From: Streptomyces sp. JJ38
GTDB taxonomy: Bacteria > Actinomycetota > Actinomycetes > Streptomycetales > Streptomycetaceae
NCBI RefSeq assembly: GCF_019303475.1
Contig: NZ_JABLSI010000013.1
Location: forward strand, 98,071 to 162,070
Direction: 5' to 3'
Length of the DNA: 64,000 nt
Positions 53,697-62,156 of the stretch are shown piece after piece (the first letter of the stretch is position 1; the number at the start of each line of letters is the position of its first letter). The notes below the pieces were generated by a model. That model saw only the letters and a program-made list of their open reading frames with translations, had not been told where the DNA came from and ran no database searches. Made by a program: the position numbers and the translations under genes.

Positions 53697-56384
53697 ATGA
53701 CCAGCCCATCCTCCGAGCCCGGCCACGCACCCTGGACGGTCCTGCGCGGACCGCTCACCGATCACCAGATCCACACCATCACCCACGGCCTGGCCACAGC
53801 GCACCAGCTGACCGCCGACCACCCCGGAGACCGTGCGATCCGGCTGACGGATCCCGCCCGTGACAGCGCTGCGGTGACGGTGCGGTGGAAGCCGCTGCCG
53901 CCCCAGCCGCCCCGCTCCCTGGGCTTCCTCGACCAGCCACCGCCGACCGTGGAGATCCTCATCGGCCCCGGCACCGGCCCCATCGCCCAGATCGCGGGGG
54001 AGCTGCACGAGCGCCTGGCCGCCGCAGCCCTCCCGTACACCCGTGGCGAACTCGATGCCATCCGCGACTCCATGCCCCTCCTGCACCGCTACAGCACCCC
54101 CACCACCGCCTTCGACGGGTGGGCGCTGATCTTCCGGGACCACTTCCTCGAACACAGCGTCGGCTTCGTCCTCGCCATGGAACGCGCAGGGATTCCCCCC
54201 GAGTGGATCTACACCCTTGACAAGGGCGACCGCACCTACAACCGTGACCGGGTACGCGCCACCTTCGCCGCCCGCGGCTACCGCATCGGAGTGCTGGACA
54301 ACACCGCGATCAATGCCCCCGGCTCTCACACCGCTGCCTTAGCCGACGCCGAGACGGCCATCGAGGCGTTCCTCGACGCCGCCTACACCGGCGGCCGCCG
54401 CGTCCTCATAGTCGACGACGGTGGCCTGATCGCCCGCGGCTACGGCCACGCCAAAGCGCAGCGGCGGGCCGATGCCGCGCTGGAGCTGACCGTCTCCGGC
54501 ATCAAACGCATCGCCGCCGCCGGGCCCTTAAGCATCCCCGTGCTGAACATGGCCCGCTCCCAGGTCAAAGCCCGGCTCGGCTACCGCGAGATCGCCGACT
54601 CCTGCCTGCGCCGCCTGCGCACCATCCTGCCCGACCGCAAGATCATCGGCCGCCCGGTACTCCTCCTCGGCTACGGCACCCTCGGCTCACGGCTTGCCCC
54701 CGCCCTGCGCACCCTTGGCTGCCGCCTGAGCGTGGTCGACACGAACCTGCTCACCCTGATAGACGCCGCCGAAGCCGGCCACACCACCTACCCGACCGCA
54801 GGCGAGGCCCTGCGCGCCACCGACCCGTTCCTGGTGATCGGCACCACCGGCGAGACCGCGCTGACCGAGGACGACTTCGCACACCTGGCCGACGGCACCC
54901 TGCTGGCACCGTTCGCCACCCGCGACTTCTCCCTCTTGGCCGAACACGCCGAGACCCGCGAAGAGATCCCCGGCATTGGCCTTCGCCTCCGCCTCGACGA
55001 CAACCGCCACGTCACCCTGCTCGGCGACGGCCGGAGCCTGAACCTGTTCGAGGCCGACTCAATACCGAACCAGGGCTACGACGCCTACCGTGCCGGCACC
55101 CTCATCGCCGCCGGACACCTGTGCGCGCACCACGACAGCATCCCGCCCGGCCTGCACACCGCCCCGGCCGACCAGGCCATCGACGCGGCCGGCCTGTTCG
55201 AGGCGTACTACGACCTCCACCTTGCCCCGCACAGCGCCCGCCACCGACTCGGCCCACCGGCCGCAGCCGCAGTGCGCGGGCGGCCCGTGGCCCACGCCTG
55301 CGTCGTCGGTTACGGCGTCGCCGGCCGCCTCCACACCACGATCCTCGAAGCTCTCGGCGCCGACCTGACGATCATCGACCCCAAGCACCAGGACCTCTCC
55401 TCCGCCCACCGCACCTTCACCTCGCAGGTCAGCGAGCTCCCCAGGGACGTGGCCGACAAGGTCGATCTGTGGTCCGTCTGCACGCCGACCGCCGACCATC
55501 TCCCCGTACTGCGCGCGATTCTGGCCCACCAGCCCGCGGCCCGCATCCTGCTGGAAAAGCCCGCCTGCCGCGGCCACGAGATCGACGCCTTCACCGACCT
55601 TCTCGCCCAGCACCCCCAGGCCCGGGTCATCGTCAACGACCAGTACCGGCACTCCCGCGCCCTGCCCGCGTTCACCGACCTCATCGGCCGCATCGAGCCC
55701 GACGCCCCGATCAGCCAGATCACCATCACCTTCACCAAGGACCGCCGCGGCGACATCGACACCGGCAGGTTCATCGACCGCGACTACGGCGTCCTGGGCT
55801 ACGAGTGGCTGCACATGCTCGCCGTCCTCGCTGGCATCCTCCCTGCCCCCGTGATCGACACCTACCTCGCCGGCGACCCCGCCACCAGCCAGCTGTGGGC
55901 CACCTACGACCCGAGGCTGTTCGTCGCAGCGCTCACCGAACGCACCACCCTCCACCAGCACCCCGGCGCACCGCTCCACCTGGAACTGGCCTCCTCCATC
56001 CTCGGCCCCAGCATCCTCCTCGGCCGCGTACCCGAACCCCGACCCCCCTGGCGCCACAACATCCGGCCCGCCGATGACCGCCACCGGTACATCGCCGTCC
56101 ACGCCGGCACTACCCACTTCGCCCTGCACCTCGACCCCGTCACCGCCCCCGACGGCTGGCAACTGGACCGCAACGACCACCGCCTCACTGCCGTACGCGA
56201 CGGCCAGTCCCTCCACGACGAAGTCCTCCACGACTCCCCGCTGGAGACCTCCATCCGCCACGCCATCGACCAGCTCGCCTACACCACACCACCCGCCCCC
56301 GACCTCACGTCCCTACGACGCATTGCCGCTCTCGCTGACACCTTGCGCCGCACAGCCCCACCCACCAGCCAGGCCAGCGCATAG
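53697..56384 (+). CDS. Fusion of S-adenosylhomocysteinase-like and Gfo/Idh/MocA-like domains
   Basis: An 895-residue protein. Residues about 120-470 resemble adenosylhomocysteinase: helical part with LEHSVGFVLAMERAGIPPEW and DKGDRTYNRDRV, NAD site VLLLGYGTLGSRLAPALRTL near 320, VIGTTGETALT, and GDGRSLNLFEADSIPNQGY in the place of the GRLVNL region. From about 530 a second Rossmann domain starts (ACVVGYGVAGRLHTTILEAL) with SVCTPTADHLPVLRA and the Gfo/Idh/MocA box LLEKPACRG near 622. I know no family with this order. It ends the cluster. Confidence 0.75.
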   Translation: MTSPSSEPGHAPWTVLRGPLTDHQIHTITHGLATAHQLTADHPGDRAIRLTDPARDSAAVTVRWKPLPPQPPRSLGFLDQPPPTVEILIGPGTGPIAQIAGELHERLAAAALPYTRGELDAIRDSMPLLHRYSTPTTAFDGWALIFRDHFLEHSVGFVLAMERAGIPPEWIYTLDKGDRTYNRDRVRATFAARGYRIGVLDNTAINAPGSHTAALADAETAIEAFLDAAYTGGRRVLIVDDGGLIARGYGHAKAQRRADAALELTVSGIKRIAAAGPLSIPVLNMARSQVKARLGYREIADSCLRRLRTILPDRKIIGRPVLLLGYGTLGSRLAPALRTLGCRLSVVDTNLLTLIDAAEAGHTTYPTAGEALRATDPFLVIGTTGETALTEDDFAHLADGTLLAPFATRDFSLLAEHAETREEIPGIGLRLRLDDNRHVTLLGDGRSLNLFEADSIPNQGYDAYRAGTLIAAGHLCAHHDSIPPGLHTAPADQAIDAAGLFEAYYDLHLAPHSARHRLGPPAAAAVRGRPVAHACVVGYGVAGRLHTTILEALGADLTIIDPKHQDLSSAHRTFTSQVSELPRDVADKVDLWSVCTPTADHLPVLRAILAHQPAARILLEKPACRGHEIDAFTDLLAQHPQARVIVNDQYRHSRALPAFTDLIGRIEPDAPISQITITFTKDRRGDIDTGRFIDRDYGVLGYEWLHMLAVLAGILPAPVIDTYLAGDPATSQLWATYDPRLFVAALTERTTLHQHPGAPLHLELASSILGPSILLGRVPEPRPPWRHNIRPADDRHRYIAVHAGTTHFALHLDPVTAPDGWQLDRNDHRLTAVRDGQSLHDEVLHDSPLETSIRHAIDQLAYTTPPAPDLTSLRRIAALADTLRRTAPPTSQASA

Positions 56385-56778
56385 TCTCACCTGGCTTCGT
56401 TCACGACTTTCGGCAACGGTGCGATTGCGGCTGCCACCTACGCTCGTCGGCAGCGCCTTTACGGTCGCCTCCCGAGGAGCCGCACACGGCGTCCCGCCAG
56501 TCAGCGCCAAGCTGCTGCCCGAGAAGCACCCCTCGGCCGCGAACCCCACGTGATCACCCCTTGGCCACCTCTGCCCGCGTCGTTGACTCCATCTGCCACC
56601 GCGTCGGCAACCTCGCCTCGCTTCTCGCTCCGGCCAGACAGATGTCGAGACCCTTGCCGAGGGCCATCGGCCCGGCCGCCGAATCTCGGCGCTTGGTGAC
56701 CAGGCATGGGGCCAGCCGGAGCACGACGCCACCCTGCCCTCCTGCCCGCCGAAGACGCGTACTCACGGGGGCGCTCTG
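56385..56778. other. Intergenic stretch
   Basis: About 390 bases between the convergent ends of the fusion gene and the PAP2-like gene. I see no protein-like frame, no RNA cloverleaf and no strong hairpin; frames present overlap each other and are Arg/Pro-rich. Confidence 0.5.
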
Positions 56779-57399
56779 TCATCTCAGGGCCACGAATGTG
56801 AGGGCGGAGATAGCTCCGAGCGCTGTCCCACAGACGAGCTGGGCCATCGTGTGCGCCTTCAGGACTCGGCGGGACCAGCCGACTGCCACGACGAGAGCTG
56901 CTGTCGAAAGGGCAATGGGACCGTAGACCAGAAGCAGGATCATCACGGTGCCTCCGACAACGGCATTGTGAACGGAGATCTGCCACCACACCGTCACTAG
57001 CAGGCTGCTCGCCAGGCCGGCGAGCATGGCAATGACCAAAGCGAAGACGTCCTGTGGAGCTCCGAGCACGTGAAGGAGCGCGATGCCGGTGAGCACCAGG
57101 ACGAGGGTGAAGGCCAGCGGGGCGATCCGCTGCTTCCGCACGCGGACGTGCTTGTCCGTGAGCTTTCCTCTGCGTACCCCGAGATGCACGATCGCCAACG
57201 GAATGATGCCGCAGAAGGTCGCAGCGAATAGGCCCCAGCCGAGTCCGGCGATGCTGTGGGTGCTGTGCCAGCCGATCAGGAGAAGTAGCCCTATGACGAG
57301 GTATGCCGGAGAAAGTACGTCGGTGATCGCCTTGGCCGCCTTCACGCGGGGGGATGCCTCGGCGTAGCTGGGAGTCGGGGGCGGGGTGTGAGTGCTCAT
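56779..57399 (-). CDS. PAP2-like integral membrane protein
   Basis: A 206-residue protein with about five to six hydrophobic segments (AYLVIGLLLLIGW, LFAATFCGIIPLAIVHLGV, FTLVLVLTGIALLHVLG, MILLLVYGPIALSTAAL). VGWSRRVLKAHTMAQLVCG fits the last motif of the PAP2 phosphatase family and KHVRVRKQRIAP the first region, though less strictly. Lipid-phosphate phosphatase activity is possible. Overlaps the preceding MAB_1171c-like gene by ATGA. Confidence 0.65.
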   Translation of the reverse strand: MSTHTPPPTPSYAEASPRVKAAKAITDVLSPAYLVIGLLLLIGWHSTHSIAGLGWGLFAATFCGIIPLAIVHLGVRRGKLTDKHVRVRKQRIAPLAFTLVLVLTGIALLHVLGAPQDVFALVIAMLAGLASSLLVTVWWQISVHNAVVGGTVMILLLVYGPIALSTAALVVAVGWSRRVLKAHTMAQLVCGTALGAISALTFVALR

Positions 57400-58586
57400 G
57401 TCCGTGTTTCTGTCAGGTCGCGGACAGCCGCGAACGATCGTGCAAGTTCTGACCGGTAGGCGTCAGAGAGCTGCGTCAGTGCTGAGATTTCGCTGCGCAG
57501 ATCCCTCCCGCCGCCTGCAAGTCGGGTATCGGTGTTTGCGCAGGGCGGATCACCGCGCAGCTTGGAGCGCCGGGCGGCAGTTAGCCAGCACGCTTCGGTG
57601 GCGACAGCGGCCTGGGCGCCGAAGAGTCCCTTCGCTTCGACGTGGTGCCTTGCCTGCTCTCGAACGCTCAGTGGTGCGTAGTCGCACAAAGCGAGGGTTG
57701 CGTCGCGGATTTCAATAGTTCGGCGGTATAGGCGGCCACGCACGTCGCGTGGATCGATCCGCTCTGCGAACAGACTGCGCAAGGGATGGAGACGGACTGA
57801 AGGGGTGGCCTCGGTGAGGTCGCGCCACAAGTCATGGAGGCGAAGAAGCGCTCGGCGTTGGGCTCGCCAAATGCGTACCTTGCTGAGGGCTGGCACGCTG
57901 CTGCCGATGACGTTGAGGAGAAGCGCGGCCATGAGTAGGTATGTGCTCAGGTAGTCGTCGAGGTCACCGGGGAATATCCCATCGCCCGTCATGTGTGCGA
58001 TGAGTGTGGTGATTCGAGTCAGGGCGTAGGCGACGCCGATGCTCAGGCCGATGCCGATGATGCGGAGTCCCCAGACGAGAGGTCGGTCGTCGGAGTCTCT
58101 TCCCCAGCGCCAGCACACTCGTACGCCGACGACGAGTGAAGCACTGAGGTAGCCCAGGAACACAATCGTGTAGGCGAGGAGGGCTGCTCGCGCCCCTGGG
58201 TCCTGGAAAATCGCTCGGGTCTCGTATGGTTGAAGCTCGGCGAAAAACAGCGAGGTCATGATGGCGGCCGTGAGGGTGGGAACGGCTAGGCGCTGCCACC
58301 GAGGCCGACAGCTCGCAGCGTGTCCTCCAGCCGCCTTCCGCAGAAATGACAGCAGGGCGGCTGAGGACAGCACCCCTCCGAAGAGATGCTTCAACAGGTA
58401 TGAAAGATCAGTGATTCCGGTCAGATGATCGAGTGCTCGTCCGGCAGGCAGCCGAAGTGTCATCGTCACGGTCAACCCGAAGAAGGCCCACCACAAACTC
58501 CGGTTGGCTCCCTTCACCCAAACACTCCTGGCACGCCAAAGGGTTGTGGCCCAAAGCAAACCTGCCGCTGTCGCTTCCACGGCCAT
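57396..58586 (-). CDS. MAB_1171c-type membrane protein (DUF6545 C-terminal part)
   Basis: A 396-residue protein with six to seven N-terminal membrane segments (LLWATTLWRA, LLAYTIVFLGYLSASLVVGV, GLRIIGIGLSIGVAYALT, YLLMAALLLNVIGSSVPAL) and a cytosolic helical C-terminus (RRALLRLHDLWRDLTEATP, RLYRRTIEIRDATLALCDY). This pairing with an ImmA/IrrE gene is recurrent in streptomycetes. ATG 58586 was chosen for GGAG at six bases; a GTG lies 15 bases earlier. Function unknown. Confidence 0.75.
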   Translation of the reverse strand: MAVEATAAGLLWATTLWRARSVWVKGANRSLWWAFFGLTVTMTLRLPAGRALDHLTGITDLSYLLKHLFGGVLSSAALLSFLRKAAGGHAASCRPRWQRLAVPTLTAAIMTSLFFAELQPYETRAIFQDPGARAALLAYTIVFLGYLSASLVVGVRVCWRWGRDSDDRPLVWGLRIIGIGLSIGVAYALTRITTLIAHMTGDGIFPGDLDDYLSTYLLMAALLLNVIGSSVPALSKVRIWRAQRRALLRLHDLWRDLTEATPSVRLHPLRSLFAERIDPRDVRGRLYRRTIEIRDATLALCDYAPLSVREQARHHVEAKGLFGAQAAVATEACWLTAARRSKLRGDPPCANTDTRLAGGGRDLRSEISALTQLSDAYRSELARSFAAVRDLTETRT

Positions 58587-58587
58587 A

Positions 58588-59133
58588 TCAGGCTCCCTCA
58601 CCGCGCAGGGCCGCGTCGAGGTAGGTGAGTTCGGGTGAACGGTTCGTAGTGCTCGGCTTCAGCTTGGCCAAGCCTGCAATCCGATTGGCGAGTTCCTCTG
58701 CTTCCCGCTCCTGAGGAGTGCTGAAATTTGCGCGCCCCAGAACACTGCGCACGGTTCGCGGGTCGATGCTGGTGAACAGCCCTCCGAGGTTGACTCCCGG
58801 TTCGGCACCACCTGAACTCGTGTGCCCGAGCAGCATGTGGCTGATCTCATGCAGGACGATGTGATCTCGATGCAAGGGCGATGTCGAAGCCTCGTAGAAG
58901 ATGCAATCTGCGTGGTCGAGTGCGACCCACAGGCCGCATAGCTCCTCATCCGCCCCGTTCACCCCCTCGACCGCTTCCACAAGGAGTGGGCGCCCACGGC
59001 TCTCTGCGACAGCGGCGCAGAATACCTTCACGTCGAAAGGGGACGGTACCTCGATTCCGGCCAGCGGATCAGGGGCATCGCCCTGACGCCAGCGCCGGGA
59101 AAGGGGACTCGGAAGCCGTCGGCGCAGACGCAC
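58588..59133 (-). CDS. ImmA/IrrE-type metallopeptidase
   Basis: A 181-residue zinc peptidase: the HExxH motif is VLHEISHMLLGH near residue 95, with REAEELANRIAGLA downstream supplying the third-ligand region. In ICEBs1 and phages ImmA-type proteases cleave XRE repressors; here an XRE gene lies 250 bases upstream in the same direction. GTG 59133 follows GGGAGGGA. It precedes the membrane protein gene by one base. Confidence 0.85.
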   Translation of the reverse strand: MRLRRRLPSPLSRRWRQGDAPDPLAGIEVPSPFDVKVFCAAVAESRGRPLLVEAVEGVNGADEELCGLWVALDHADCIFYEASTSPLHRDHIVLHEISHMLLGHTSSGGAEPGVNLGGLFTSIDPRTVRSVLGRANFSTPQEREAEELANRIAGLAKLKPSTTNRSPELTYLDAALRGEGA

Positions 59134-59383
59134 TGATTCCCTCCCGGGTCATGCATCACCTGTTGTTCGTCGGGTGCGCTGTTACGTGCACCGCGCAGAG
59201 AACAATAGGTGACCGTGCTCCTTGATCAATTTACAGGCCCGGCGCTACCGGCCATGATCGCCACTCTCGGTTGCGACAGAAAAGCAGAATGCTGACGCTA
59301 TTGCCGCATCGAGCGCCGGTTGCGCGCCGAGTGTCCCGATTAGTGAAGGGGTGGCGGGAATCTCGTGACTCGCGTCACGCGCC

Positions 59384-59824
59384 CTACTGGGCCTCGTCGC
59401 CCTTGTTCAGCCCTTCGAGCTCCCGGGCCCGCTCGATGAAGGCTTCGACTGTCCGCAGCGTCTCCGGGGAGAGGCCGCTGGCCCGCAGGGCTACCGAGCG
59501 CACCTGGTTGTCCTTCATCTTCTCCAGCAGGGACAGCTCCGCGTCAACGCGGCGCACCTCGTCCTCGTCGCCGAAGAAATAGGAAGCGGGGACGCCGAAG
59601 AAATCGGCGATGGCCTTGAGGTACTTGAATCCCGGATTATCGCGCTGCCCCACGCGTAGCTGCTGGAGGAAGCTCGGGGATACTGGCGGGCCTCCCATGT
59701 CGGCGATGCCTCGCGCTACCTCGCGCAGGGAGTACGGGCCACGCCCTTCGGGGTGGACGACCCTGAACAAGCGATCGACTCTCTCGGCGAGGGGTCCGCG
59801 CTGATCCTGCGCCTCGTCGGTCAT
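59384..59824 (-). CDS. XRE-type repressor-like regulator
   Basis: A 146-residue regulator resembling the EspR/SinR-like XRE proteins of actinobacteria: YSLREVARGIADMGGPPVSP, SFLQQLRVGQRDNPGFKYLKAIADFFG, then VPASYFFGDEDE. The C-terminal part is helical and charged. Together with the ImmA/IrrE gene it forms a repressor/antirepressor-protease layout. Start ATG 59824 follows AAGGGAGG. CGTGAC-TCGC-GTCACG behind the stop (about 59371-59386) may be a terminator or operator. Confidence 0.85.
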   Translation of the reverse strand: MTDEAQDQRGPLAERVDRLFRVVHPEGRGPYSLREVARGIADMGGPPVSPSFLQQLRVGQRDNPGFKYLKAIADFFGVPASYFFGDEDEVRRVDAELSLLEKMKDNQVRSVALRASGLSPETLRTVEAFIERARELEGLNKGDEAQ

Positions 59825-60400
59825 CAGCTGGCCTCCCTTCGCCTGCAGTGCACCTCGCTCGTCAACTGCTGTGAACGATACACGACGGAATCCTGGGTGG
59901 CTGTCCGCAATAGTTGACAGCCACCGGAGGTCTCCTCATACGATCCCACTGTCGCGTCCACAGATGTGAACACCGTAGCGGGGCGTGACTTGCTGGCAAC
60001 AATCTGCAACCAGTGCAGGGGTTAAGAACCAACTCTGGATCTTGACGAACCCCCGTGCGTATGTTTTGTCCCCGCGGGCGCCGGCCCCGCATCACGAACG
60101 TGAGGAGTACATCCGGCACCAGCCAACCGACCAGCACAGGTCCACGCACAGCGACGGCGCCCGAGAGGTGCGAACTCCCGGACGCCGAACGCTCAACGGC
60201 GAAACCCGCCCCGGCAAGGGCGGAGATTGCCCACCATCACCACGCTGCTCCCTTCCACCAGGTGCCGCAGCGTGGCAACACTGCAAAGGGGATTGTCGCA
60301 TGCCTGTTGCCTTGCGCCAAGGGCTCAATTGCCTTGCCTGCGCGGAGATCATCTCCGCCTGGGTGAGGCCCCGCTCCCGTCCGGACGGCGGGAGCAGCCG
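59825..60400. other. Control region between the XRE repressor and the iteron-bearing HTH gene
   Basis: About 575 bases between divergent genes. It contains TGTGAAC twice (near 59868 and 59962), a TTGACA at about 59913 on the plus strand with TACGAT after 19 bases, and TTGACG near 60040 followed by GTATGTTTTG. These could be promoters and repressor sites. A GTG frame from 60055 (103 codons) and overlapping frames are low-complexity and not supported. Confidence 0.4.
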
Positions 60401-61273
60401 ATGAGTATTGACGCCCGCGAGTGGGTGTGGAGGCACAGTTCCAGCCGGGGAGCCGCCCGCCTCGTCCTGCTGTCCATCGCCGACCGGGTGGCCGATGAGC
60501 AGTGCATCGCCTGGGCCTCCCTCGCCAGCCTGGCGGACCGAGCGAATGCGTCCAAGAGCACGGTGCGCGACGCCCTCGACCGGTTGCTCGGCGACGGTGA
60601 GCTGGAGCAGCTCGATGATCTGGTCGGTCCTCAGCGGAGCACGGTCTACCGCCTGCCCCTGGCCGCGAAAGCCGTGGCTCAAGCCGCGAGGGAGCAGAGG
60701 TCGGACGAGCTCGAAGCCTGCTCGACGCTCCGGCTCTCGGCTCTGCGGCGGTACGGAATCCGCCCGCGTGAGGTGCCGGAATCCCCCGCGAGGGTCCGGA
60801 AACCGGCAGTACCGGGAACCGGCAGGTCGAGACGGAAACCGGCACAACGCCGTACCGGCCACCGGCACAGCGATGTACCGGCCACCGGCACACAGAACCG
60901 TAGTGAACCTGATTTGAACCGGAGGTACAGCAGTAGTGGTGCCGCCGTCATCCCGGCCAGCGAGTGGGAGCCCGACCCAGCCACCCACACCTGGGCCCGC
61001 CAGCAGGGACACCTCGACCGCCTAGGCGAGCAGGGCCTGCGAGCCGCCGACGCCAAGTGGCGTGCCCACCGGGCGGGCCACACGCCGAGGCCGGCGGAAG
61101 CCTGGGCTGCCGACTGGCGCTCCTGGGTCGCTCGGGAGCACGCCCCCAGCCGCCCGAACCCCCGCGCGGTGCCCGGCAGGAACACCGCCGCATCAGGAGG
61201 GATGACGCGGACGGAGGCCCACACCGCCGCCCTGCTGGCCGCCCTCGACGAGCCGACCGGAACGGAGGGCTGA
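60401..61273 (+). CDS. HTH protein with internal iteron-like DNA, possible replication initiator
   Basis: A 290-residue protein. Its N-terminal 85 residues form a winged helix (WRHSSSRGAARLVLLSIADR, CIAWASLASLADRANASKST, RDALDRLLGDGELEQ), of the kind found in plasmid and AICE replication or control proteins. The middle is low complexity because the DNA there consists of ACCGGCA repeats; the C-terminal part (HTWARQQGHLDRLGEQGLRA) is helical. ATG 60401 follows GGGAGCAG. Rep function is inferred from the repeat placement and neighbours. Confidence 0.65.
   Translation: MSIDAREWVWRHSSSRGAARLVLLSIADRVADEQCIAWASLASLADRANASKSTVRDALDRLLGDGELEQLDDLVGPQRSTVYRLPLAAKAVAQAAREQRSDELEACSTLRLSALRRYGIRPREVPESPARVRKPAVPGTGRSRRKPAQRRTGHRHSDVPATGTQNRSEPDLNRRYSSSGAAVIPASEWEPDPATHTWARQQGHLDRLGEQGLRAADAKWRAHRAGHTPRPAEAWAADWRSWVAREHAPSRPNPRAVPGRNTAASGGMTRTEAHTAALLAALDEPTGTEG
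60802..60892. repeat. Iteron-like ACCGGCA repeats inside the HTH gene
   Basis: ACCGGCA occurs at 60802, 60818, 60838, 60861 and 60884, with additional ACCGGC at 60854 and 60877. The last two copies form an 18-bp unit GTACCGGCCACCGGCACA repeated with a 23-bp period (60852-60869, 60875-60892). Same orientation and roughly two-turn spacing are typical of iterons bound by an initiator. Confidence 0.75.
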
Positions 61274-61275
61274 CC

Positions 61276-61992
61276 GTGGACCGCCGCGAAATCGCCGCCC
61301 TGCTGGCCTACATCGGCCGACTCGACCCCCGCACGATCCGCACCGACGAAGGCGAAGCGCGCGACCAGCTCGCCCAGTGGCACGAGCTGCTCGGCGACGT
61401 GCCGATGGCCACCCCGCACGGCTGGGACGTGCGCGTCGCCGCCCGCCAGCACATCCGCACCTCGCCGTACCAGATCCTGCCCGCGGACCTGGTCCGTCCC
61501 TGGGAGAGCTACCGGCGCGACCGCCTGGCCCGGCACTCCGATCCCACGCCATCCGTCGATCCTGACGACCAGGCCGCCTGGGCCGCCGAGCTGGCCGAAA
61601 CCCGCCGCGCCGTCGCAGCAGGCACCGCCCAGCCCGCACAGGCCCGGGCGATCACCAGCGGTCGCGACGGAGTCGACCCGAAGCTGGAGGCCCGGCTGCG
61701 GGAGATCGGCTCCTGCATACCGCCCGCTGCCCGCGCAGCCCTCGCGCCCTACCGGCCCGCTCGAGCAGCACGCGAGGCAGCCATCGCCCAAGGGCAGCCG
61801 GACGCTCTCTCGGTGCGCTGCGACTGGTGTCAAGCTCAGGTCGACGAACCGTGCCGCCGTCGACGCGTCGGCCCCGACGGCGCCGCACGCGGCAATGCCC
61901 TGCTCCCCAATCCTCACCACTGCCGCCGCGAACTCGCCGCCGCCCGGCAGTCCCAGGAGACCGAACAGGCCCAGCACCCGGCAATGACCTGA
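61276..61992 (+). CDS. Zinc-finger protein of mobile-element type
   Basis: A 238-residue protein from GTG 61276, two bases after the previous stop. The N-terminal part is helical (VDRREIAALLAYIGRLDPRT). Near the C-terminus VRCDWCQAQVDEPCRRRRVG with a following HxxxC (PNPHHCRREL) is the phage-type DNA-binding zinc finger common in actinobacterial mobile elements. Coupled to the HTH gene by spacing. Confidence 0.7.
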   Translation: MDRREIAALLAYIGRLDPRTIRTDEGEARDQLAQWHELLGDVPMATPHGWDVRVAARQHIRTSPYQILPADLVRPWESYRRDRLARHSDPTPSVDPDDQAAWAAELAETRRAVAAGTAQPAQARAITSGRDGVDPKLEARLREIGSCIPPAARAALAPYRPARAAREAAIAQGQPDALSVRCDWCQAQVDEPCRRRRVGPDGAARGNALLPNPHHCRRELAAARQSQETEQAQHPAMT

Positions 61993-62156
61993 CCGGCCAG
62001 CCCGGTCGGCGTGCCCACTCCGGTGCATCACCGCAACACCACCGTCCCGCCCCCGCCTGCGGCGCCCGCCCCTGCGCCGCAAGCGGCACCCGACGCCGCG
62101 TCCGTCCGCTACCGGACCCCGTACCCGCCGACGCGGCAGCCCATCGGAGACCGACC

